From assembly GCA_015490675.1 (NCBI GenBank), contig WFXI01000191.1:1-14364 (forward strand): a stretch of 14,364 bases of DNA, written 5' to 3'. Shown piece after piece: positions 1-6,784 of the stretch (its first letter is position 1; each line of letters opens with the position of its first letter). This DNA comes from Hydrogenothermaceae bacterium. Lineage in GTDB: Bacteria; Aquificota; Aquificia; Aquificales; Hydrogenothermaceae. The translations under genes were made by a program, and so were the position numbers. Under the pieces are notes generated by a model. That model saw nothing but the letters and a program-made list of their open reading frames with translations. It was not told the DNA's origin and made no database searches.

Positions 1-2
1 AA

Positions 3-302
3 GAAAATAATAAAAGACAACAAAAGAAAATAAATAAACAAGAAATAAAAAAGCCAAAAAAAGTATACAAATACGCAATATTTTTAGGAGTATTTCGCTC
101 AGAAAAATCTGCAAAGAAAATATCAGAACTAGCTTATAAGTTAACTGGGGAGAAGCCTATCATAAAAAGAACAAAAGGAAATCTTAACAAAGTTATAATA
201 TTTGTTAATAATTCAAAAAAGGTAGAAGAAATTCTAAAAACTTTGAAAAAAACAAAGATTTTTAAAGATGTATATTTTAGAAAAGGAAACTTTACTATTT
301 GA
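3..302 (+). CDS. C-terminal fragment of a protein ending in a SPOR-like domain (gene truncated at the window edge)
   Basis: An open frame runs from the left edge to a TGA at 300-302, giving about 99 residues with no start codon needed, so the gene begins outside the window. The first 20 or so residues are Lys/Gln/Asn-rich and look like a flexible linker. From about residue 22 (motif VYKYAIFLGVFRSEKSA) the pattern is beta-alpha-beta-beta-alpha-beta, as in SPOR domains, which in known families bind peptidoglycan glycan strands stripped of stem peptides. The fragment resembles the tail of the next gene: KYAIFLG...LTGEKP here against KYYVLYF...LSGKKM there. Only 9 bases separate its stop from the next ATG, and the next gene's Shine-Dalgarno GAGGT overlaps its stop, so the two are probably one transcript. 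The missing N-terminal part cannot be judged. It could be a second ATPase, a membrane protein or a lytic enzyme. The SPOR assignment is by pattern and is moderate. Confidence 0.7.
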   Translation, partial: ENNKRQQKKINKQEIKKPKKVYKYAIFLGVFRSEKSAKKISELAYKLTGEKPIIKRTKGNLNKVIIFVNNSKKVEEILKTLKKTKIFKDVYFRKGNFTI

Positions 303-311
303 GGTTAATTA

Positions 312-1565
312 ATGTCAAACAATTTTCTTGAGTTCTTTGGCTTTGAAGAAGACCCATTTAAAATAACACCTGATATAGATTTTTATTTTAATTCTAAATA
401 TCACCAAGAAGCACTAATGGCTTTAGAGTATATATACCATTCAGAAGAAGGATTTGTTGTAATTGTAGGGGAGCCAGGAACAGGAAAAACTATAACGATA
501 AGAAAGTTTTTATCTCAAATACCAGATAATATGGAATATGCATACATACTATTTCCAAACTTATCACCAGAAGAACTTCTGTATGCAATTCTGGAGGATT
601 TTGGTGTACAAATTCCAAAAGAAGAAAACACTACTAAAAATAAACTATTTTCAATCTTAAAAGATTTCTTAATTAATAAGAAAAAGGAAGGTAAAAAATT
701 ATTCATAATAGTAGATGAAGCTCAAAATTTACCTATAGAAACACTTGAAGAGCTTAGAATTTTATCCAATTTAGAAACAGAAAAAGAAAAATTATTACAA
801 ATAATATTAATAGGACAACCTGAACTAGAGGAAAAATTAAACTCTCCAAAGCTAAGGCAATTAAAACAAAGAATCACAGTTTTCGTTAAATTAAGTAATT
901 TATCTAAAGATGAAACAGAAAGCTATATTAATTATAGACTATCAAAAGCAGGTGGAAGTTCTGTAAGAATAACTAAAAAAGCTATCAATGAAGTATATAA
1001 ATTATCAAAAGGAATTCCTAGATTGATAAATCAAATTATGGAACGAGCCTTAATGGCAGCATTTGTTAATAGAGAATATATTATTGATACAAAGCATATC
1101 AAAAAAGCTAAAGAAAGCTTAAAAAATCTGGAAAGTAATAAAAAAAATTCAAAAATGAAAAATTTTATCAAATTATTAATCTTTCTTGCAATTATAATTA
1201 TCTTATTTATTGGAGTATATTTTTATATTACTAACTTCTCTAAGAATAAAGAGAATAATAGTCAAAAAGATATTACTCAAAACAAAAAAGAAACTACTAA
1301 AAATCTAAACAAAAAATATTATGTATTATATTTTGCAACAACCCCTTCTTTAGGAGAAGCTATAAAAATCAAAAAAAAATATGAAGAACTTTCAGGCAAA
1401 AAAATGTACATATTAAAACTAAAAAATGGAAAATTATATGCAGTAGCTAGATTGTATGAGGATAAAGAAAAAGGTCAAAAGGAACAAAACATTTTGAAAA
1501 ATATTTTAAACGATGAAGATGCTTTTTTAACAGCAAATAAAATATCAGTAAATATACTGAATTAG
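312..1565 (+). CDS. ExeA/GspA/MshM-like AAA+ ATPase with a transmembrane helix and C-terminal SPOR-like domain
   Basis: This is a 417-residue cytoplasmic ATPase anchored in the inner membrane. It has Walker A GEPGTGKT (53-60), Walker B FIIVDEAQ (131-138), a sensor-1-like LIGQPEL (166-172), a candidate Arg finger in LKQR (184-187) and the sensor-2 motif GIPRLIN (234-240). The opening MSNNFLEFFGFEEDPF is typical of the ExeA/GspA/MshM family. A hydrophobic helix lies at about 286-307, then a Lys/Asn linker, then a SPOR-like region (336-417). GspA/ExeA proteins with GspB work on peptidoglycan to let the secretin assemble, and usually carry a different peptidoglycan-binding domain in that place. 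The start at ATG 312 is supported by GAGGT at 301-305. The TPR/MshN-like gene at 3240-4265 is the likely partner, although it lies on the opposite strand. The gene ends 4 bp from the converging prepilin gene. MshM is the best analogue, but the tail differs from what I know of that family. Confidence 0.85.
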   Translation: MSNNFLEFFGFEEDPFKITPDIDFYFNSKYHQEALMALEYIYHSEEGFVVIVGEPGTGKTITIRKFLSQIPDNMEYAYILFPNLSPEELLYAILEDFGVQIPKEENTTKNKLFSILKDFLINKKKEGKKLFIIVDEAQNLPIETLEELRILSNLETEKEKLLQIILIGQPELEEKLNSPKLRQLKQRITVFVKLSNLSKDETESYINYRLSKAGGSSVRITKKAINEVYKLSKGIPRLINQIMERALMAAFVNREYIIDTKHIKKAKESLKNLESNKKNSKMKNFIKLLIFLAIIIILFIGVYFYITNFSKNKENNSQKDITQNKKETTKNLNKKYYVLYFATTPSLGEAIKIKKKYEELSGKKMYILKLKNGKLYAVARLYEDKEKGQKEQNILKNILNDEDAFLTANKISVNILN

Positions 1566-1569
1566 TATT

Positions 1570-3243
1570 TTAGTCATATATACTACAATTTTGATCAATC
1601 CACACTCTGCAATCTAAACTTGAATTCTCAGATATCTGAAATTCTTGTGAAAAATAATACTTACACTGTAGAGACCAAATTGCACAATACCAAGTTGTAT
1701 ACACATATATTCCTATAGGAACAGTAAAAGTAGCAAAATAAGTACAAAATCCAGATGTTGATCCATATCTAAACGCTGCTGCTGTACCTGTTAGTCCGAA
1801 ACTTGCCACTGGACAATACACTGTTGGATTATTATAAATTTTACATGTGTCATTATCTCCACTACAAGAAATATATACATTACAATCATTATCTGTATCT
1901 ATCGTTGTTAAATCATAAGTTTCAGCTGGTGTACCAGAACAGGTTCCAGATGTATATAAATATACTGTCGTATTGGTAACCCCTGTAAAATTAGAGTCCT
2001 TTCTACTTTGGTAAGAACTTGTACAACTACCGTTTACAAAAATACCTCGAATATAATCACTGCCACTCCAGGAGGATTCTAAGATCCTAACATTATAACT
2101 AGAACATGTACCTCCACTACCTCCTCCACTAGATAATTGAGGATTAACCACCAGTGACAAAACTGTAGAGCTTGACTCACTACAACTTTCTACGGTTGCA
2201 GTTATAGTATAAGTCCCTGCTGTCCCTGTTGATGGTGTTCCAGATATAGTATTCCCAGAAGCAGATAAACCTGTAGGTAAACTGCCAGATATAGTCCATG
2301 TATAGTTTCCATCTCCACCTATAGCATTCAGTGATACACTATAAGGTACACCTTCCTGTGCTTGAGGGAGAGAAGTTTCTACAACTTTAGGGGTTTGAGG
2401 TTTTATGGTTAAAGTAAAGTTTGTAGAAACAGAGCTAGAAGGCGGTACAGTTGGAGTATCTGATAAAGTAATTGTAAAACTAGCTGTAGAGGAGCAAGTT
2501 GATAAAGTTCCGTTTGCTAAATTTTCACAATTTACAGTTCCATAGATTTTATTACCACTTAGCTGTAACCCACAAGGAAGCGTAGCTGGTGATGTTGAAA
2601 CCACATAAGGTGGAAATCCACCATCTCCTTTTACTGTCCCTTCGTAGTATGTATCTTCAAAGGCTGTTGTCGGTAAATCTGAAGTATCTATTGTTAAAGG
2701 AGGTGGACATACTTCAGATCTTAGTGCATTAATGTCGTAAAAACAGGCAATATCATCATAAACTTTTCCATTTACATTACAATTTCCAGGATATATTGTA
2801 AATGTAGAACCACTAGCAGTTTGATCTAATCTATTTTCTCCAATACTATAAACTACAAATGCTACATCATTTTTTGTTGTTGGTGATCCAGAACAGTCAT
2901 CATATATATCTACATTTAGTAAAGCTGTAGAAGTAGTAGTACATATATTATCTGAAGCTAAAGCAGTAGCAGGACTATAGATTAGATTTTGGTTATATGC
3001 ATCTTTTGTTGGTATTCCTAAAGTTGTGAATTCTGAAGTACTAGGTAATCTATAATTTCTTTCAGCATATCCTTTTACTGCTTCACAGGCTGTATTAACA
3101 GTATCCTTTGTTTGCTTAAATTTAGCTTGTTGTATTAAAACTTTAAAGGCCACTAAACCTATAGCTAAAAGAATACCTATAATTACCAATACCAAAGAAA
3201 GTTCTATTAATGTAAAACCGTACTTTTTATTTAAAGCTTTCAT
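1570..3243 (-). CDS. Large prepilin-type protein with Ig-like (He_PIG-type) repeats and a Cys-rich C-terminus; putative pilus-tip adhesin
   Basis: This 557-residue protein begins with a class III signal: MKALNKKYG, cleavage after Gly9, then FTLIELSLVLVIIGILL with Glu at mature position 5. It would be cut by a prepilin peptidase and inserted in the pilus. Residues 30-180 look like a pilin head (NDVAFVVYSIGENR at 125-138). Two He_PIG-like Ig modules follow, at about 181-281 (GGFPPYV...LPCGLQLS...IYGTV) and 284-367 (GDGNYTW...LPTGLSASG...ISGTPS). A linker SSGGGSGG (371-378) leads to a C-terminal region (380-557) of unknown fold with 12 of the protein's 22 cysteines. Ordinary pilins have 130-210 residues, so this is a minor pilin carrying a passenger, plausibly an adhesin at the tip, comparable in role to MSHA minor pilins. 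Its ATG (3241-3243) overlaps the preceding gene's TGA in an ATGA, so it is translationally coupled as the last gene of the operon. It is Thr/Ser-rich and Lys-poor, unlike its neighbours. Confidence 0.85.
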   Translation of the reverse strand: MKALNKKYGFTLIELSLVLVIIGILLAIGLVAFKVLIQQAKFKQTKDTVNTACEAVKGYAERNYRLPSTSEFTTLGIPTKDAYNQNLIYSPATALASDNICTTTSTALLNVDIYDDCSGSPTTKNDVAFVVYSIGENRLDQTASGSTFTIYPGNCNVNGKVYDDIACFYDINALRSEVCPPPLTIDTSDLPTTAFEDTYYEGTVKGDGGFPPYVVSTSPATLPCGLQLSGNKIYGTVNCENLANGTLSTCSSTASFTITLSDTPTVPPSSSVSTNFTLTIKPQTPKVVETSLPQAQEGVPYSVSLNAIGGDGNYTWTISGSLPTGLSASGNTISGTPSTGTAGTYTITATVESCSESSSTVLSLVVNPQLSSGGGSGGTCSSYNVRILESSWSGSDYIRGIFVNGSCTSSYQSRKDSNFTGVTNTTVYLYTSGTCSGTPAETYDLTTIDTDNDCNVYISCSGDNDTCKIYNNPTVYCPVASFGLTGTAAAFRYGSTSGFCTYFATFTVPIGIYVYTTWYCAIWSLQCKYYFSQEFQISENSSLDCRVWIDQNCSIYD

Positions 3244-4265
3244 CTCATAATCCTTTCTAAAAACTCAATTCTTTTTCTTATTATATGTTTTAACTTTTTA
3301 TTGTCAATTATATTATATATATTTTTATATTTTCTTAAAGCCTCTTTATATCTACCTTCTAATTCTAATGCTCTTGCATAATAATAATCTGCAATGTAAG
3401 TTTCACCTAATTTATGAGCCAGTTCATAATTAGTTATTGCTTGTTTTAAATATCCTTGGCTCTCTAATAGTATGCCTTTTGATAAATAGAAATAACTATC
3501 TTTTACCTTTAGTTTATTAAGAACTTCCAAAGCAAAATCTAACTTTTTTTGTTTTATTAATTCTATAGTAAGATTCATTAAAATTTTCCCTTTTAGTTTA
3601 TCTAGATATTTTAAAATTTCTTTTTCGTTACCAGTTTTTATGTACAAAATCAACAAATTATTTAAAATCTCTTTAGAAGGTTTTACTTCATACAGTTTTT
3701 GATAGATTCTCAACGCTTTTTCATATTCTCCAGATGATATATATTTATTAGCTTTATATATAAGGGAATTTATTTCATAAAGCGTAAGCTTATTTTTGTT
3801 TTTTTCTTTATTTTTTTTCTCTTTATTCTCTATTGGAGGTGGCGTTGGAATAACAGAAGAAGATTTATAATTGTTAGTAATTTTACTTTCTTTTTGAGTT
3901 AAAACATTGTGGCTCTGTGAATTCTTTAAAGATCCATTAGTAGTAGGCTGTTTCTTGTTTTCCTCTTTTGTTTTTTCTAATGCTTTTGCAATGTCTAAAT
4001 TTTCAACCTTTTCTTTAAGCTTTTGCTCTGCTTTAGATATATGAGGTATATATGTTTTTTGTGGAGGAATATTTAAATATTTTAAATAATAATAGAAAAA
4101 ACCTAAAGCTCCAATACCTAATACTATACTTAGTCCTGTGAGTATATAAATTAATCTAAAATTTTTATTTTCCTTATCACTTGTTATACCTGGTGGTAAT
4201 ACTTGTTTTGAAAGGTTCCCATTATCTTTTTTTAACTTTTTTAAGGTATCTATTATAAGACTCAT
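3240..4265 (-). CDS. MshN/GspB-like single-pass membrane protein with periplasmic TPR repeats
   Basis: I choose the ATG at 4263-4265 (341 residues, MSLIIDTLKKLKKD). It forms an ATGA overlap with the secretin stop, while a TTG two codons upstream (4271) only extends the frame. The protein has a short cytoplasmic N-terminus, a transmembrane helix at about 37-60, then a Lys/Pro-rich linker (about 65-160, with PTPPPIENK near 141). The C-terminal alpha-helical region (162-341) contains TPR-like units such as GEYEKALRIYQKLYEVKP, GYLKQAITNYELAHKL and GRYKEALRKY. This layout and the N-terminal amphipathic stretch match MshN and GspB-type proteins, which pair with MshM/GspA ATPases. The likely role is bridging the inner membrane to peptidoglycan or secretin during assembly. 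It sits directly after the secretin and before the large prepilin, both through 4-nt overlaps. The family is assigned by architecture, because TPR sequence alone is not diagnostic. Confidence 0.75.
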   Translation of the reverse strand: MSLIIDTLKKLKKDNGNLSKQVLPPGITSDKENKNFRLIYILTGLSIVLGIGALGFFYYYLKYLNIPPQKTYIPHISKAEQKLKEKVENLDIAKALEKTKEENKKQPTTNGSLKNSQSHNVLTQKESKITNNYKSSSVIPTPPPIENKEKKNKEKNKNKLTLYEINSLIYKANKYISSGEYEKALRIYQKLYEVKPSKEILNNLLILYIKTGNEKEILKYLDKLKGKILMNLTIELIKQKKLDFALEVLNKLKVKDSYFYLSKGILLESQGYLKQAITNYELAHKLGETYIADYYYARALELEGRYKEALRKYKNIYNIIDNKKLKHIIRKRIEFLERIMR

Positions 4266-5845
4266 TCCCAATCATCCTGTATTATCTTAGGTTTTAAAAA
4301 TATTATAAGTTCTTTTCTAACTTGACTTTTCTTGACACTTTTAAATAAATTTCCAAGTAAAGGAATTTTTGAAAGACCAGGAATTTCATTTCTATTTTCC
4401 ACAGTTCCTCTAGTTATAAGTCCACCTATTATTACTAAAGAACCGTCTTTTACCCTTATAGTTGTACCTGCCTCTTTTATTTCTAACACAGGTGCCTCTG
4501 CCTGAACTTGAGAACCAACTATTAGCTGTTTTGTTCCTCTTATATTTGTAGAAACAGGAACGATATTAAGTGTTATACTTCCATCATCTTCTATGTATGG
4601 AGAAACTCCAAGTAATATACCGTCTAAAACACTTGACCTAATATAACTTACACTTTGAGTTGTTGCCGTTCCAGTCACAGTTTGTACTTGTCTTTCCCAA
4701 AATGGAGTAACAACACCTGTTGAAATTAAAGCACTTTGTCCATTTAACACTCTAATCCTTGGATTTGATAATGTTTCTAGTTTTGAGTATTGAGATAAAG
4801 CATTTAATACTGAAGCAAAGTCAGCTCCTGTAACTAAGATTTGTCCATATCCTCCAGATAAAGCTAAAGATTGTGATGCTACTATTTGCCCTCCTGCGAC
4901 ATTATTAAATACAAGTCTCCAATCTACACCAAATTGAAATTCATCAGAAAGATTTACTTCTACTATTTTAGCTTCTATTAACACCTGTTTTTTTAACTCT
5001 TTCTTTAACTTCGCTATAAACTTTGCTATTTGTTCTACATTTTTTCTCCTATCTGTAACTGTTATTGTTCCTGTAAATTTATTTATTGTGTATTTACCTT
5101 TCTCCGATAGAAGTTGTTGTATATTTTCTTCTAGCTGTCTATAAAAATCGTTTGTTTCAGGGTTATTTTGAAAGTTAAGTTGAAAATTACCAGTCAGGTT
5201 TCCTGTCCCACCGAATCCACCACCAAATCCACCTACTGCAGCTGCTGCTCCAGTTACTCCACCTCCTATTGCTCCTGCGGAAACGGAACCTAGAACATCA
5301 CCTCCTAAATTTGCATTGAATTCAGTTATAGCGTGGACATATGGTAATTTAAATATTTTTGTTTGAAGTTCTTTGACATAGAGAATATTATCTCTAACTT
5401 CAAAATATATCCCTGTTAAGTCTTCAATAGTTTTTAAAACCTCTCTTGCTGAAGTTTGGTTGAAATTTGCAGTCAATTTCTGGTTTAGATCTACTTCTGG
5501 TGAAACTACTAGATTTAGACCTAAATCTTTTGACACTATATATAAAACATCTCTTAGAGAACTATTCCTAGCGGATAAAGAAATATACTTATCACTTAAA
5601 GGATCTATCTTTTCAAATGTATTTTCTATAAATAAAGGAGGTGGTTTTATGACGATTTTCTTATTAGTATTAGATATAAACTTATTATTCTTTGATTGTA
5701 TAGGTCTTGAATTAATATTTTTATAACTTGATGAAATATTACTATTCTTTAAATTTATCTTTTTGCTACTAACCTTTTTTTCTCCACAAGAAAAAAAACC
5801 ACTATATAATGTTATTATCAATATTAACATTAAAATTTTATCCAT
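4262..5845 (-). CDS. mshL: MshL/PilQ-family secretin, probable lipoprotein
   Basis: This 527-residue protein would form the outer-membrane multimeric channel for the pilus. An N-terminal hydrophobic segment ends in GFFSC, with Cys20 as a possible lipidation site. The -3 residue is Phe rather than the usual Leu, so the lipobox is atypical. A disordered Ser/Asn/Lys stretch (21-70) precedes an STN-type domain at about 86-160 (LSARNSSLRDVLYIVSKDLG). A Gly-rich insert spans 181-218. An N-domain (about 232-285) and the secretin core (285-523) follow. The core contains LSNPRIRVLNGQSALISTG (359-377), a hallmark I associate with MshL, and ends with VIIGGL and GLSKIPLLGNLF (490-501), the secretin signature. 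The start ATG (5843-5845) overlaps the PilP-like gene by 16 nt and has GGGG about 8 nt upstream on the coding strand. The position after PilM-N/O/P genes and before a TPR gene fits an MSHA-type order. A GspD or PilQ label would describe the same fold. Confidence 0.9.
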   Translation of the reverse strand: MDKILMLILIITLYSGFFSCGEKKVSSKKINLKNSNISSSYKNINSRPIQSKNNKFISNTNKKIVIKPPPLFIENTFEKIDPLSDKYISLSARNSSLRDVLYIVSKDLGLNLVVSPEVDLNQKLTANFNQTSAREVLKTIEDLTGIYFEVRDNILYVKELQTKIFKLPYVHAITEFNANLGGDVLGSVSAGAIGGGVTGAAAAVGGFGGGFGGTGNLTGNFQLNFQNNPETNDFYRQLEENIQQLLSEKGKYTINKFTGTITVTDRRKNVEQIAKFIAKLKKELKKQVLIEAKIVEVNLSDEFQFGVDWRLVFNNVAGGQIVASQSLALSGGYGQILVTGADFASVLNALSQYSKLETLSNPRIRVLNGQSALISTGVVTPFWERQVQTVTGTATTQSVSYIRSSVLDGILLGVSPYIEDDGSITLNIVPVSTNIRGTKQLIVGSQVQAEAPVLEIKEAGTTIRVKDGSLVIIGGLITRGTVENRNEIPGLSKIPLLGNLFKSVKKSQVRKELIIFLKPKIIQDDWE

Positions 5846-6282
5846 CTTAATCCCCAGTATCCATTTAGTAAAATACCATCTTCTTTAATCTTAGCTATGT
5901 ATTCTTTATCGGAAATTTTATCTCCTTCTCTATATATTCTTCCATTTATAATTACATATTTTGAATTTTTTCTTATATAAATAAACTCTATTTTATACAA
6001 AGGTGCTTTTTCATTCTTATTACTTTGCACATGTTTAATTTTTTTTCCTCTTACTATTGTAAAATAGTTAAAAATATCTTCATAAAAAATCTTTTTATTT
6101 TTGGGAACTTTTAGATTTAGTAGGTTTTCATAAGAACTTATAAATCTAGAATAATCTTTTTTTTCTATTTTTACTGGTATGTACTTTATAATACTGTCTG
6201 AAAATACATATGCTAATATCATAAGAATTATTGGACTAATTAATAATATATATCTTTTCGTATCTAAAAATACTAACGACAT
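5830..6282 (-). CDS. PilP/MshK/GspC-like inner-membrane to secretin connector
   Basis: This small protein of 150 residues has one transmembrane helix at about 11-32 and a periplasmic C-terminal domain (about 95-150). The order of elements is KIEFIYIRKNSKYVIINGRI, then REGDKIS, then YIAKIKEDGILLNG. The pattern 'strand, (V/I)ING, x-x-G-D, I-x-x-I-x-x-D-G-(I/V)-x-L' is shared by the HR/homology domains of GspC, PilP, GspB and MshK, which touch the secretin N-domains. Its place immediately before the secretin gene, with which it overlaps by 16 nt, supports this. A good Shine-Dalgarno AGGAAGGT (6291-6298 on the minus strand) lies inside the end of the preceding gene. Unlike PilP, it is predicted to be membrane-anchored and not a lipoprotein, which fits MshK/GspC topology better. 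Sequence similarity is weak, so the call rests on pattern, size and context. Confidence 0.65.
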   Translation of the reverse strand: MSLVFLDTKRYILLISPIILMILAYVFSDSIIKYIPVKIEKKDYSRFISSYENLLNLKVPKNKKIFYEDIFNYFTIVRGKKIKHVQSNKNEKAPLYKIEFIYIRKNSKYVIINGRIYREGDKISDKEYIAKIKEDGILLNGYWGLRWIKF

Positions 6283-6284
6283 TT

Positions 6285-6782
6285 TTATTTACCTTCCTCT
6301 TTAAAAGGTATATATAACGATACAATACTTTTTATCTGAGTACCTTCGGGAATTACATCTAGCTTAAAAAAATCTATAGAAACAATTATGCTATTATCAG
6401 TTCTAAATAGTATTTCAAAAAATTTCTTTAATCTTTCTTTAGATGTTATCATGTCTTCATAGGAAATCTTAGCAAATATCTGGTTTTTTGAAATATAGTT
6501 TTCTGTAATTTTGACCGAATATTCCCTCTTAAGTTTTTCTAAAAGAATTAGCATTTTTTTATGTGCATCCTCTTTAGAAATAGGTGTTATTTTTTCCTGA
6601 TTTATAAAAGATTCTAATTGTTTATAATGTGTGTAAATAATAGAGATCTGTTTTTCCGTTTTTGATATATCTCGCAGTTCAAGATTTGTGATTTGGTCTT
6701 TTTTAACAATTATTGTATTTATTGTAGTAAGCATAAGAAAAACAATAACCATAAATACAAAAAATTTATAGTAATTTTTCAT
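6285..6782 (-). CDS. PilO/MshJ/GspM-like alignment-complex protein
   Basis: A protein of 165 residues has a short cytoplasmic N-terminus (MKNYYK) and one transmembrane helix at about 7-27. A heptad-rich, probably coiled-coil stretch (about 30-85) follows, then a C-terminal alpha/beta region (about 88-162: VKITENY...QIFAKISYED...LKKFFEILF...IIVSIDFFKLDV...IKSIVSLYIPF). That layout is the PilO/GspM architecture, with a periplasmic ferredoxin-like domain that dimerises with PilN/GspL. Its start lies 2 nt after the stop of the PilM/PilN-like gene, and its stop 2 nt before the start of the PilP-like gene. This order (M-N, O, P, secretin) is conserved in type IV pilus and MSHA loci. No sequence signature is diagnostic in this fast-evolving family, so function is inferred mainly from order, size and topology. 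Confidence 0.7.
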   Translation of the reverse strand: MKNYYKFFVFMVIVFLMLTTINTIIVKKDQITNLELRDISKTEKQISIIYTHYKQLESFINQEKITPISKEDAHKKMLILLEKLKREYSVKITENYISKNQIFAKISYEDMITSKERLKKFFEILFRTDNSIIVSIDFFKLDVIPEGTQIKSIVSLYIPFKEEGK

Positions 6783-6784
6783 AA

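Noticed and set aside
1563..1585. Inverted repeat TAGTAT...ATACTA between the converging genes as a bidirectional terminator
   Set aside because: The stem is only 6 bp, almost all A-T, with an 11-nt loop, and no U-tract follows it, so it is not convincing.
5460..5726. Plus-strand reading frame of 88 codons opposite the secretin gene
   Set aside because: It lies wholly antisense to conserved secretin coding sequence and has no protein-like motif or credible ribosome site.
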